Below are positions 10,220 through 25,200 of a DNA stretch of 64,000 nucleotides, piece after piece. Within the stretch, counting starts at the first letter, position 1. Each line of letters starts with the position of its first letter. The notes beneath the pieces were generated by a model that ran no database searches, was not told the DNA's origin, and saw nothing but the letters and a program-made list of their open reading frames with translations. Source of the DNA: Diabrotica undecimpunctata (lineage: Eukaryota > Arthropoda > Insecta > Coleoptera > Chrysomelidae); contig NC_092811.1 of the NCBI RefSeq assembly GCF_040954645.1, forward strand, positions 87,163,199-87,227,198. The letters are read 5' to 3'. A program made the translations under genes and the position numbers.

Positions 10220-13200
10220 CTGAAAAATTAAATAAAAATTTATGAAGTAAATGTAATAAAGCAAATATTTAGTTTGTTTTTAATGATCGAACAATTTTTT
10301 TTTATTTGAGAAAAAGTCGCAACAAAATGGTGATTAGCGACAATTAGAACAATACATAAGTTACAATTTGGTGGTACAATATAAGTATCATACTCCAGTC
10401 GTCAGAGACGGAAATGCCACTCAACCTCTAAAAATCATACGAACAAGCTGAATTTTGCCGAGAATATTAATTTTGGGATCCCAAAAAAGATAACCATTTT
10501 TACCCGCGGCCTTCCCTCTAAAACCCCCCTAGTAAGGGGGTAAAAACGCAAAAAAAATCAATTTACCAAGAATCTGTACGCCGTAGAAAAAAATTTTACA
10601 AATAAAAAATGTAGCTGAGATAATTTTAAACAAAAATGTTTATTATCACTTTTTGTGTAGAATAAACCATTCCCTCAGAAACAACGCTTGAAGCGACCGT
10701 CGATTTTGAATGTCAGTTAAGTGCGCTAAATCAATGTTCAATAAAATTTGTATCAGCTTAACGCTAAAAATTCGATATCTTTTGACTCAAGTGTCCTATC
10801 GACAAAAATCAAGATGCGTTTTAAAGATAAATAAATTAGCTTTCGTACGCACTGTTTGTATTTTGCCGCAAGTAAACTTAGATTTTATGAAGGTGTTAAA
10901 TAAATAAACGTGTCGCGATTTTTGCCATTTTTTATGATTTTCATGAGATCAATACAATCTATCCCTTTTATTGACTGGCCACTATAAAGTTTCGATTACT
11001 AGTGCCTAACCTTTAAAACCTATGGCATAAAAATTTAGTTTTGAGTTTTGGCAACAAATGTGACGCATTTGAAATATGCTTAAAAAGCGCTGGATTTAAA
11101 CTTTCACATAGACATAAGAAACAATCTAAAACGTTAAAATTTTTTTAAGTGGTACGTTTTTCAAAAAACTAAATTTCTGCTATAAACTATACCCAAAACC
11201 GTCTTCTTGAGGGCATTTCCCGTGACGTGCAATCATATCGATTTTCATCATTGACATTCAAAATCGACGGTCAACAAGCATTGTTTCTGAGAGAACAGTT
11301 CATTCTACACAAAAAGTGCTAATAAACATTTTTATTTAAAATTATCTCATCTAAACATTTTTTTCTACGAGGTACAGATTCTTGGTAAATCGATTTTTTT
11401 GTGTTTTTACCCCACTACGAGGGTGGTTTTAGGGGGAAGCGCGGGGGGAAAAGTGATAAACTTTTTTGCATTTTTTTGGGGATCTCAAAATTAATATTCT
11501 GGGCAAAATTCAGCTTGTTCGTATGATTTTTAGGGGTCAACTCTCTGACGACTGAACTATAAGGTTATATACATTATCTACAAAAACATACAATTCGTTC
11601 GCTGTATCTTTGCACATGTATGAAATTATTTACGAACTATTTTTAAATTTTGTCTCATTTCTACTCACACAATATAAAATGTTGAAATTAAGCCGCTTGT
11701 CCAACATTTAATAATGCATCAGACAAAGACAGTAATATAACAACAGTCTGTGATAAAGTCTCATCATTGAACCTGCTTATTGTCAACTTCACAGCGTTGT
11801 GGTGTTTACAAAAATTATAATCATATTGTTAATTTTCCATTACATTTTCGTGCCTTGAGTTTATAAATTTTCTTAAAAAGAGTTGTTATAACGAATAACT
11901 GTTCACTTAGTGTTGGATTTCTTGATGTAAGTATAAATTTTGCAGTTAAATTTTCTTACCTTTAATTTGACGTATCATTTTTGAATCTGGCTAAAACTTT
12001 GTCTAACGGATCGATATAAAACATTTGTTGTCATAAATATCAAACAAATATCAAACCTGGAAATATAATTAATATGCCTGGAAATACATTAAATTCTCAA
12101 TCCCAGCAGCTTGTGCTGAATTTGTTTGAACATTTTGAGTTGGAAGAAAGGAACGTAGGACTCTTATTGGCATCTTTGGCTTGTGTTCAAGAGGTATTGT
12201 AATGAATTGTATGTTGTTTAATAATTTACCTATCATGAAATTGTTTTTAATTTAAGAGGGTAGCTGCTGCCTTGAAAATATCACGGCGTACAGTATGTAC
12301 AATTAAAAAACGAAAAGAAAGCAATCCTGTCTTTTCAAGTCCAGGCAAAAGTAGACGTCGTCGTAAAAGCAAGACAACTGATCGCCTGAAGGAACTAAAA
12401 TGGCAATACGAAACACTGTGTACAATATGTACCTACAAAGTAAGTATAAGTTGATATTGTACAAAATAAAAACGATCTGGTTTATACCCCAGCCAATAGA
12501 TGTTTCACATCAAAATTAACACTTCTAAAATAAAGTTTCACTATTATTACTAGCTTTTATTTTTTTTTTTTTTTTAGAAAAGCATGTTAGTCTACAAAGT
12601 TTGAAATGTGAATTAGAGGAAAAAGAAGTTGTTACTATGGGAAAAACATCCTTGAGCATTGTACTGAGAGATATAGGATTTAAATATAAAAATATTGCTA
12701 CTTTAAGAGCAAAATTCTTTCGTAAGTATTTTGAAAACCTGGAAAGTGTGCATCCAAGACAACTTGTTTTTTTTTTGGATGAAACAGGGATTTATTCAAA
12801 AAGAAATAAAACAACTTCCTGGCAAGACACTAGTAGCAAAAGTGTACGTAAACCAGAAGGTTTTAATGGTAAACGTTTCATAATTGTTCGCGCTGGTTCT
12901 TCTAAAGGATTTGTTTCTGAAGCAAGTTTATTGTTTTGTTCAAAGTCTAAACATATTGATTACTATGGAGAAATGAACAACGGCATTTTTACTAAGTAGA
13001 TAAGGACACAAGTAATTCCCAATTTAGAAGAACCATCGTTGATTGTAATGGATAATGCTCCATATCATAGTGTTCTTTTAGAAAAAAAACCTACCACTGC
13101 TTCAAAGAAAGATAAAATTGTTACCTTGCTGACAACAAATAACATGCAACTTGACCCAAAATTTACAAAGCCTGAATTATTAAAAGTTGCAAAAATGAAT

Positions 13201-16200
13201 AAAAAAGAAAATGTGTATGTTATTGATGAGTTGCTAAGAGAGCATGGTTATGAAGTGTTGAGACTACCTCCTTATCATTGCGAATTCAATACTATTGAAT
13301 TAATTTGGGCAAATTGCAAGTCATATTACAATAAGCATATTGGTAGGGACGGCTATTCTGATAGTGCTGTTATAAATATGTGGAAAGAGGCGCTTAATCA
13401 ATGTAATGGAGGCATTTGGGAAAAATGTGTAAGACATACTCATGAAATTATTCAAAAGTGGTGTGTCCGAGAGCAAAATATAGTTGATATTGATATTCAA
13501 CCCATCATAATAAATCCTGAAGATAGCTCGGATTCTGAAAGTGAAGAAAATATATAATTTTGATATTTTGTTTTTTTTTTTCAATTTATTTTAATCTTAG
13601 TCATTTAGTGATATTTGTGGAAATAAGTTGTAACAAAGTAATTGATCCATTCTTTAGGCTAAAATAATGAAACCTTTTACACATAACTTTCCACACTTTA
13701 TTTTGGAAACTACAGAGAAGTTCGATACACAAATAAAAAAAATTGATAAAAACCAGCTAGTATAAAAAATAAATACCAAGTCTCTAGGTATGCGACAAAA
13801 GGAACGTCGTATTATTTTAGCCTAACAGATTGAGTACTAAATGTAAATGTTTAATATTGTATTTTGAATGAAAACTTTTGTTTCATCCAGTAACTGGCTT
13901 CGGCTGTTGGATGCTTTGGTGTATAAATAAATATGAGAATTTAAGCTGTTTGATCTTGGGTCCATCTCTCTCAACTACAGTATTTCAAATAGAGCATTTC
14001 TTCCAATAATCATAATAACGTTGAATATGTAGAAAACAAAAACAAAAACAATCACTATAAATACGTTTAACGGGATATTAAACATTTCCTAATTATTTCA
14101 TGAATCTAGAAAAGACTTACGTTTGAGTTAAACGCTTTGATTTAATTCGTACAACTATGATGTGCAAAGATATAGCGAACGGAGTGTATATGCATTTTTC
14201 TACCAAGTTCTGTAATCTCAACTGCTATTGCTTCCAGATTATTTGTAAGTAGAAAATGTTTATGATCTATGGATTTGTTTACTAAAATTGCAACTCCCCC
14301 ACTTGCGCGAGCTGTGTTTGTTCGGTCTTTACGAAAGCATGTAAACTGTTTTGGCGAATTGGATTAGACGATACAAGATTAGTTTCCTATAGACAAATAA
14401 TTTCGGGACTAATTGAATTTCTGATTAAATGATATTAAGCAGTGGTAAGTTCATCAATATTCCACTGTAAAATAGAATTGAATATTATGTTTCAGTTGAA
14501 GAGAGTTCGTTGACAGTAGGGTCTTGCCCGAGAAAACGTATCAGTTTGGTTTTTAGCCCTTTTTAGTAGAACAATGTTTTATAGCTTTGTCTGGAATATA
14601 TTGTTAAGAGATGGTAAGCAAATAGATTGTTTATTAATAAATGATTCGAGCGACTTGGGGGTAGATAATAAGCGTTTAGATTTTTTTGGTTTTATGAGGC
14701 TGAGCAGGAAGAAGATTTTTATTAAATGATTATCAACAGTATTTTCGACAGGCGGAGATAATGTTTCATCTATGGTTCGTTTGGCGAAGGGACAGGGTGA
14801 TTCTTTCATGATCGCTAGTGAAGTCTGTGAAGGTATCTCCATATTTTCGGCTGTAGCAGAGTGGAGTATTTTCGTTGGTTTTAAAATCTTGGGTTGCTTC
14901 AGAAACAGGCTGTATAATTTGCACTGATGTAGAGTGGAAGGTGTTTGGTGTGGATACTTGTAGAATTATTTCTGTATTTTTGTTATTTTGATCATTATTA
15001 GAAGTTTGGCTAACTTGCAAATAAGCATTGGTAGAAGAGTCAGAAGTTTGAACAGTAGAGGTGGTTAAGAGTCCTGAAGGCTGAGAAGAAGCATTTTTAT
15101 TACTTGAAAAGTTACTAGCAATGTGAACTGTTTGTTTACAGATATAACATGTCATAATATCCTGCGAAATGAATATTGTATAACTAATATTATCATAATT
15201 TACAACAATTGAATCTGGGATCGTCATGTTATGCGGACTAATAAACACTTGTATTATAAAACTTAATTATCTGGCTATATTCTGGAAGGGAGGGAAGCAT
15301 TGATTTTTAAGAACGTGATTGGAGAAGCTAAGTTTAGGCCGAGATGTTTTAATTCTTGAATGATTACGTCATGTGGTATAGTTGGACAAACATTTGATAG
15401 AACTAGTGTTTCTGTCGTCGTTATAAGCTTTCTGGCCCTGACTATTTCTCCATGTACCTCTGTAGACCTAAAGTTCGTCTAAATTCCTTAACAGCTTGGT
15501 TGATATTTAAATATATACATATTCGATTGTTAGATAGACGAGACGTAAATAAGATGTTTTTGGGATTTATTAAATTACCTAAGGGGATAAGGTAATCTTG
15601 AAGTTGTGCATTATTAATAGCGCTGAAAAGTATTGCTTATTCTTTTGTTGGAAAGTTTTGCTGGGAGGCTGCTAAAGAATAAGATTTATTCTCTGAGATA
15701 TTCTGTACAGTAACATCTGATGACATGTTGATAATTTATTTTACGGTACTACAGAAACTAATTACCTTTCGTTTCCCGCAAAAACAGACTGGTTAATTAT
15801 TTATAATCCATAAACCTGTGTCTATCTACAATTGCTGTAGTAGACTAACAGGAATAGAAAACTAACGTAACTTGTTTAAAATTGCAACTATGCTTAAATA
15901 ATGTATGTGGAATAAAACTTACAGTTTAAAGTTTGCTCACTTTAACTATAATTAAAAACTAGAAGTTTCACTGGTAATAAGCAAAATATCAAGAGCCGAG
16001 ACACTCCGTGTTTACAACTCATTAACTTTCTATAAATTGTGTGGAAATAAACTCTAGTTGAAAAAAAAAATGAATGAACTCCGTTGTACGTTTTAGCTCC
16101 GTATTAGCTATTAAACTTGAAATTGTCATTTTCGCACAGCGTTGCCTTATTGTCAAGATAGTAGCAAATGTAGGGAATTATGAAATAATGAAAATGTACA

Positions 16201-19200
16201 AAAATCCAGAATAATGAATTATAAACAAGATTTTGTATTATCAAATTTAAATACAAAACAAATTGCTACTGGTTTAAAGTAATCATATTTGACATAAGTT
16301 ATCTCTATACTTTAATTGTGTTCTCAAGGATATGAAATACACATTAAAATAAATAGTCCCTAAAACGTATTAGAGAACTTCATCATTCTTTTTAAGGAAA
16401 AACATTTCACCATATATAGTTACATGGTTCTCCATCAAGAATGTTTTGAACCTCTCAAGGTTCTAGAAATTTATAAAATTTAATCAGTAAGATTAAATTA
16501 TAATTTAAATTTTCTTTAAGTAGCATGTGATCAGTTTGGATTTCGAAACTGTAGGGAAACTATGTATTGATTGTAGAGTGAACTCAGTAAGTAGCTCTAC
16601 ACTCGATGCAGTCGGTTCCAGGGGCTAGAAAAAGAACAGATATAGAGAAGTAAAGCTAAGCACACATTTTTAACACGAGTCGTGTTAACGCGCATTAACA
16701 CGTGTCATATAAATATCTATTACGTTATTTTAAATACGAATAAATCTATACATATTTTTGTGATGTATCGCCAAAGACCGACAACACGTTTTAACATGCC
16801 TAACCAGTATTTTCAATATCTAACGTGGTCAGCTTTTCGTCAGAGTGTTATAGAATGTTAAAACATCAAGACGAGGTTATATTCACCAGGCCGCGGTGCC
16901 GCGAGTTTATTTACAGATTTATTTTATTTATACATTTAAATATGGAGGAACGATTAATAGAAGAATAGAAGAGTACGAAGGTATGATTTTTTGTACAACG
17001 TACAAAGGATGAACCCAGTACTCTCTGGATTCATATCGTAGCACAAACAGTGCTGCAGTAACAGCTATCATTTCCTCTTCTTCAGCTAACTAATCCATCT
17101 CTTCTTGTAGGTGCTCCATTATATTATAAGCACTATTTCACGTTTAAAAATATCAAAATTTCAGCATACCACACGTTTTACAATACCGTATTTACAATAT
17201 TTTACGTATATGAGGTGCCGTGTTGACGCGTGTTAAAAATGTGTTAACTTTACTACTACTACTACTTGTCGGTTTATAACGTTCTCCGCCGTTTTCCGAC
17301 TTCCAATCGCCACTTAGTCCGGTTGTTCCATAGGTCTTCTTCTATGGTCCTCTCTCTCAGTTCTTTATTTATTCCTTCGCTCCAACTTTTTCTCGGTCTA
17401 CCTCGTTTTCTCTTTCCTTCTGGTTGCCATTTTAATATTTCTTTTGGTATTCGTTGTTCATCCATTCTTTGTATGTGTCCGAACCAGATAAGTTGTTTTG
17501 TTGTTAGGTCACCTGTGATTGTTCGTTTGATTCCCATTATTTCTCTAATGCGTTCGTTGGTAATCCTTTCTCTTCTAGATCTTCCTGCAGCTCTTCTCGA
17601 AAAATCCATTTCCGTCGCTTTCAGCGTTGCCAGTGTTCTTTCTTTCAGTGGCCATACCTCACAGCTGTACAAAGTGATACTTTTTACTGTAGTCTCATAT
17701 ATCCTCTTTTTATTTTCTTTGCTGATGGATTGGTCCCATAAAATGCTGTTTAACATTGTGATGGCTTTTCTCCCTGACGTATTTCTCTCTCTTATGGCTT
17801 TGTCTAATGTTTTGGCCATCTTTTTAAATAGTGATACCTAGATATTTGTAGTCACAGCAGTGCTTTATAGTGGTGTTATCGTCTAATATGAGATCTTTTT
17901 GTTCTACTCCAATGCACAGGTATTCGGTTTTCTTTTTATTTACTTCTAGACCCCATATATCATACTCTTCAATTAATTTTCGTGCCATACAGTTTAAATC
18001 GTCATAATCTTGAGCCATTATTACTTGATCGTCTGCAAAGTTGAGCGTATATACCATAGTGTTGGTGAGAGGTATCCCCATTCTCCTGCATTTTTGTTTC
18101 CATCCTTTTAAAGCACTTTCGAGGTATATTTTAAATAAAGTGGGGGACAGACAACACCCTTGCTTTAATCCTTTTGATGTTATAAATCCTGTTGTTATTT
18201 GTGTCCCTGCTTTTATTTTTGTAATTGGTTGGTTGTATAGCACTTTGATGGCTTTTATTAATTCTATATTAATATTCATGCTTTCCATTGATTGCCACAG
18301 CTTCTTCAGTGGAATGCTGTCGTAGGCTTTCCGTAGGTCGACGAACAACATATGAATCTCTTGATTCCACGCCATCTTTTTATTTTCTATTATCTGGGTT
18401 AAGGAGAAAATGTGGTCAATAGTGGATCGACCCGTACGAAATCCTGCTTGTTCTTCTGCTTCATAATCTAAGTATTCTCTCTCGATTCGGTTCTTTAAAA
18501 CCTTTCCATATATTCGGCTTCCATATATTCCGTCTCATAGATCCGGTTACAGCTATTCCTCGGTAATTTTCACAATTATTTTTATCGCCTTTTTTATGTA
18601 TAGTACTGAGGTACGATATCTTCCATTCCGTAGAGATTTCGCTTGTGTTTATGCATTCTTGAAATAGTTCGTACAATTTTTTCGTTCCGTACTTAAACAA
18701 TTCTTAGGGTATATCCCCTGGTCCAGGTGCTTTGTTCCTCTTCAGCTGTTTACACACATTCTTAATTTCCTCTGTTGTTAATCTTATTGGTGAGCCGACT
18801 ATTGAAATTCTATCTTGGTTTTGATTTCTATGTTCTTGAAATTCGACTCTATTCTCTACCAAAAGTCCTTTAAAATACTCTTCCCAGTCTTCCGGTTTTA
18901 TGCTCTGTATTACTTCTTTATTCTTTTCTTTTCTCAATTTTTTTATCAGTTTCCAACTTTCTGTGCTTCTGGTTCCTCCTAGATAAGTATTTATTCATTG
19001 GCAGTTTGTTTCCCATGACTCGTTCTTCTTCTTAGAGATTTTCCTTCGTACTTCTGCTTGTTTTTCTTTATATTTTATTTTGTCTTAACTTTACTGTTAA
19101 CTTTACACCTCTATAAAAAACAAGGACCCCTTGTCTAGCGTACAGACGAAGATCACAACGACTATGAGGACGGATTAGAAGAAAATTCGAAACGACGAAC

Positions 19201-22200
19201 TCGGTAGAAATGGCAGCCCGGCTTTTGAGCGTGCGAGAGAAACATACAAGTAGCGTCTGATCCAAAAAGGACGACTGCAAACAGCGTCTGTCTTCATGTT
19301 AGATGTGGTTAAACTAAAACAGTGATGACAATGGAAAACCATACTATAAACTATTTCTCAGGATATGGCTATGACGAAAAAAACAAAAATCACGGCAACC
19401 AGTTCCAGGCAGCCCTTTCGTGGACAAGAGTAGCCATAGAAGCCTTTATGCTTCCCGAAAAATTAAAAATCTTTAGGAGACTAAACGCTTGAAATTTTTG
19501 GAAGGATTATTGTGTGGCTCAGGAACACGCAGATACAAAAATAGTTGTGTTACTGCGGGAGCGATAACGGCGGCCCTCTTACAGCTACGACCTTTACATT
19601 TAATATTAACTATACATATTCTTAATATCCCAGACGATGTCTCTCTGATACACAATATCCCACAAAAACACTTTTTAAGATTGGACCTATACGAAGACCT
19701 GGTAATAATCAAAGAAAAGCAAAGAAGTCCCAACTGCTTTAACCGTAATTCCACCGTGATTTTCCCCCTCTCCTTCGGCAACTATTTTCATAACCCATAT
19801 TTTATACAACTGCTCTTACATCACCTCCTTCTAACAATATTTTCTTTGTTTTTGCATATCCTTTTATCTTCCCAATTCTCTATTAAGCCAATTTTCTAAA
19901 TTTTCATAATATCTAACTGTCTATTATGTTAAACTTTTATGTTAGTGTTAAGTGTTTGTTGTTTTTTTATCAACTTAAGTAAGTAAATTTATTGTTATTT
20001 TGACTCTATTATTAGAATTTTAGTTTGTAAATGATACTTTGCAGGTTTCAAACGTAATACCTTTTAACTTAGCAAATATATTAAACAAGAACGAAAAGAA
20101 AAAGCACTTACAAACTTACATGTGGCGACTGCCCAAAAACTTACATCGGTCAAACTGGTAGAACTGTTATCAAACGTATAGCAGAACATAAAAGAGCTTT
20201 CAATAATAGAAAAACAGATTCTACGTACGCAGTTAAAGACTATAAAGTGTAAACACGTGCCAAAAATAGATAATAGAAATAGATCACTTGAGAACGGTAC
20301 TATGCCGAAACGGCTGTAGTGATAATAATTTAAAATAAATTTTGTGGAAGTGTTGAAAACAAGAGTTTTCAGTATTTTATTGTTATATAAAATAAATTTC
20401 CGTCAAGTAACGGTCGAATCCAGCACTATATTATTATTAGTTTATTATCGACCTTTTTGCCGACCACTTATGAATAATACTCCAAGGCGCGTTTTTTAAA
20501 GTGGTATCCCCATTTGGCCTAATCCAGGGGCAATTTCCAGGCGAGATACTGTTGAGCATAATTATATATTTAAAAAGTTGTTTTCCAGCTATTGTTTTTT
20601 CATTTTCTTTGATGGTCCACATTGCGTTTCAGGGTCTAATTCAGTATCACAGGTGAATGTTTGCATAAGAATGGGACTTCGAATTGGCGTCGTTTTGTGT
20701 AATTCATCTTCGAATTCTTCGAATTTTTCTTTACGGTGCTCTTATTAAACTTTATCTCTGTCGATTGGTGCATTTTCGTGCGACGCAAGCGTACAAGGTG
20801 GAGTAAGTTTTATGATGGCGGAAAGGGTCGATAATATATTAATAATAACATAGGACTATTAAAAAAAGATAAATTGATTTAAAATGATATGAATAAATAA
20901 ATGTATAATAGAAAACTAAGTCTAATGGTTCGTTTTTATCGTATTCGTAGGAGTAATGAAGAACGCGGTCAACTTCTGACCGCTATAAAATCCAGAAAAA
21001 TTAATGAAATTATACAAATTTGTAGTGAAAATAATGCTTTGTAAAACCCTCTATAATATTATTTTGATATTATTTTATTGCAAAATGACTAGAAAAAAGG
21101 CCCAAAAGAAAATTTGTTCAAAAATGTTTAGTTATTTCCATTTCACGATAAAAAGTAATAGAAATAAAGTTGTAAACAATTTAATTTGCTACAAATAATA
21201 TCTAATATAATTTTCTATAGGGTTGCTAGTTTACGAGATACAGCGCAAAAACTCTGCATATTTTTCCAAAATTACGACCGGGGGACAATGGTGCCAACCC
21301 CACAAACTTGAACTTAAGCTTATACTTACCCTCCTAAAACATAAAAAAAAAATAAAATTGCGTCCTCTAAGAAATGCACGCTATGGTCTAAAAAATGTAA
21401 CATTTCAATGGACTAATCTGAGTTTTCAAAAACTAATAATATTTATACTTCTTCTGAAGATTAATCTTATCGTTACTATTATTTCAACAGTAATACTAAA
21501 AATTATAAATTAGTGCATGTCAAATTCATATTGTATAGACTTCTAGAACCGTAATACAACCCTGTACGATTAGACTAAACATCGGGTTTCACGCGTTCTG
21601 TACATATAGGTGTTGACAAGCTACATTTCTTTCAAGTGAATACGGTATAGTCAAATATGAAAAATAGAAAAACGAAACTTTTATCTTTTATAGTTTTTTT
21701 TGTGCGAGCAATATCTCTCGTGTTAAAGATCTTTCAAAACCTAGTGGACGTCGTAAATACGCATGCCCGAAGAAATAAATGGACCCTAAAAACATTTACC
21801 ATTTTAATTTCACAGGAAATTAGGCGACAGGGTAGGATTTGTACGTGCTAATGATATCGCGTATTTCCAATAAACATGACATATTATGTTTCTCTAATCT
21901 TAAACATTTCAGTTAGACATCGCATTTTTATTTTATCTCGCATTGAAAGATGTAATAAAAAATTACGACTTTCCATCTTCACTGCCGATAAGGATTGCTG
22001 TGTAAAATGTCAAATATTTTCATTGCACTAATTTGGCTTATAAATAAACCTTTTAAGAATTGAAAAAAAAATCTAGAGGACAAATAAATAAATAACAAAT
22101 CAATGTATGATAGAAAAATAATAGGATTTTGGTTTTAAATGCAGCAAAATATGTTTATACAAGAGGTCGCTCATGCAAAAAGTGGTCCTAATTTATTTAA

Positions 22201-25200
22201 CAGTTATGTATAAATCCATTTTTAGGTTCTGATAAGGGTCTCAAACAACTAAAAACAATGTTTTTAAATTAAATAAGCCCAAACTAAAGTATAAGAAACT
22301 GATAGAACAAGGTTTAGTGAATTCAAAAATAATTGTGTGTTTTTGAGCCTTCAATCAGCATTTTTCTTTTTTCTTCAGATTTAAATTGTTTATAAGTTGA
22401 AAACGATCAACTTTAGAGAAAAATTACAATTAACCTTTTTTATTCAGAATGATCCAAAAAATGATAAAATATTAAAAACGATTGTTCACGAAAAAAATCT
22501 AAAAATATTAAAGTTATTTCACTAACGCAAAAACTAGTTCGTCTCTGTCTCGCTACGATAACGCACTGAAGAGATCTGCATGTTTTTAGCAATGCCTGAT
22601 TTCATTGTTTTGTTCGTAGATTGACGTCATCAAATGATACGTCAGGTCCACGACATTACGAATTATCCTTATATGCGAAAATATGGGCACAAAAGCAAGA
22701 ATTTTGGATTTTTTTTTTCAGATTTTGTTAAATAAAAAAATAAGCACAAGGTTTCCGACAGGTGCATATCGTGATTATTGATACAAGGTACATCCTGAAA
22801 TGAGGCCACCAAAAAAACAGACTCCTATGGAAAATGTCGAATTCAAAACATATCCTGCCTGGGCTATTCATTTTGACTACTTGTAAGATAATACTTAAAA
22901 AGTAGTATTCTATATTTAACAATGTGACTATCTGTGTCTTTCGTTTTTAACATTATAATTTTCAATCTGTCATTCCAAAATAACCTTAAAATCTTCTGTT
23001 TTTCCAAAGTCTCTTGCCATCCGACATACAGCCAATTTTCTAACATCAAAATGTGCTGTTCATGTACCTTTTTATGACAATCAAGCCTTGAGTTTCATAG
23101 CATATGCTGTGTCTAAAAACATTCCAATCTAGTTTGAGTCGTTACAATGGAGTAGATAGTTAAAGAAGACCTATTTTTGACCTCTCTTTATAAATGCAGA
23201 ATAGAAAGGGCTCGTATTTTGAAATACTAAAACCTTAGTTAAATATTACACATGTTTTTGTGTATTATACTGTTAAATTGTTTTTGGATACAGGAGAATA
23301 AGTGACCGTAAAAGATCCGGCCGGTCTCGCGTGGCTCGTACGCCACAGGTTATTAACATGCTGTTAGGTCAAGAATTAACCGAAATGAGTCGCATTATCA
23401 AATAAAATTGTCAAATGACAAACAGGACGACACCTTACCGTTGCATTAAAACAAAATAAAAAAAAAATAAAGACGCCTTTACATCAACAAACTGTTACTG
23501 TGGAGGAAACTTTCAATAAATAAAAAGATAAGAGTTTATGCACGGCCATCAAAAACCCGCAAACTGGTGCTAAAGATCGAACAAGGTCATTACCCTGCCC
23601 CAGTGATGGTTTGGTAGAGAGTATCCTATGACGGCATAACTTCTTTGCAGGTTTGTGAAAACAGCGTTAACACAGCAGCGAGAAATTATTAGCGGGACAT
23701 TTTAACAAATTCAGTGGACCCCCTAAAACACACTACGTTCCAAAATAGGCCATGCATATTCAAGCAGGAATTTGACCTGCGCATAAGGCCAAAACTACTT
23801 AACGGTGGCTTGAAAATCATGTATTCAAATTTAGTAGTAGTGATCATTGGCCGTCAGCCAGCCCAAACCTTAATCCACTCGACTACAAATTGTGATCAGT
23901 ACGTACAAGATGTCACCATAATCTGAAGTCATTAAAGCAGGCGCTGGTAGAAGCAGTGGAAGCATTTTTCTATGGATGTCGTCAATACAGCAATCGAGGC
24001 AAATTTTTTAATATTTTTTTATAGGTTTTAGTTCATTATACCAGTAAAAAAATATGCAAAGATTTTTGAAATCAAACCAGTAATTAAAATTTTTTTAGTT
24101 AAATACTTTGTATCTATTTCTGGTTATAAAGAGCCATCGAAAAACAATAATTTGTCATTTCCACAGAATGTAAATATAACTTAGTTGTTTTGTTTATAAT
24201 TTTATATAAAAAAAATTGAACAACATAACTACAATGACAAATCATAAACGCCATATACTGACATTTATAATTTGTGAAATTAATTATTTTCAACCAGGAT
24301 CATTTAAGTGTAAATTCAAAATATACTTTAACTTTTTCTCGATAAACGGTAGCAATCGACACCTTTTTAATCCTGAATTGTGCTTCCATATTCAAAATAT
24401 GACAACGAATTAATAATGTCATCAGGACAGCAAATCACAATAAACAAAATATAACCAAAAGAAGAAACAAACGTTTCATTCAAAACATTATATTATCAAA
24501 AGAAATCACAGTAAATTTAGTCTCATCGTAAATCATTCTTTTAAGATATATACTAACTAAAAAAGTAAACATCTTCATTTTTCATGTAATCCATAAGTTT
24601 TTGAATGAAACGAAATATTTCTGCTAAAATGGCGTATATGTAATAAAAAATGCAATTACTGTAGCTTTTTTCCCTGTAGCAAGCGTGTTTTAATGTTTGT
24701 ATGTAGTCTTCTTCAACAGACATCTCTAGACGTTTGACAGAACCTTGGTACTCCATATGGAAATTGTCTTTGACGTAGTAAGGTATGTTCAGATTGGCTG
24801 TCTTTCTTAAAATAGGGTATTTCCTAAAAAATATCATTACAATTATTATAGTTATCGTTTCATAATATACCTAATTACTATTTTTTATGTTTGTTGTAAT
24901 GTCCAAATTACCAATGATACAGAGAAATATATTTTCTAAATTAAAATTAATCAATAGGAATTGAAATATAAATACGTACAAATAATAGATATTTATACGC
25001 CGAAAATGCAAGGTTAAGTTATATAAATGCAAAAAGTCAATTATATGTATATACTTCATAATTATAATTGACCTCAAGTACTGATAAACAAAAGGAACAA
25101 CAATATTAGAAAACGTACAATACCGCTATTTAATTTAACCCTTCAATGCCCACTGTGGCCAGATGCTCCAATTTTCCCTAACTATTATCTTTGACTGTTC

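Larger units (their letters stand above)
11591..14186 (+). mobile_element. Sailor-like DNA transposon, copy 3, nearly intact
   Basis: A 2.6-kb element with TIRs matching at 24 of 27 positions (CAATTCGTTCGCTGTATCTT... on the left; CACTCCGTTCGCTATATCTT... on the right, complement strand), both continuing 'TGCACAT'. TA flanks both ends (11589-11590 and 14187-14188). The TIR differs completely from copy 2, so they are different families with related transposases. It interrupts the endonuclease frame of an older LINE that resumes at 14189. Confidence 0.85.

Noticed and set aside
9761..10245. Plus-strand frames near 10 kb
   Set aside because: Shadows: the minus strand carries the last DNAJB12 exon with proper splice site and stop.
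17266..17841. 191-residue plus-strand frame, hydrophobic
   Set aside because: Antisense of the LINE C-terminus on the minus strand. The hydrophobic look is an artefact of antisense Lys/Arg/Glu codons.
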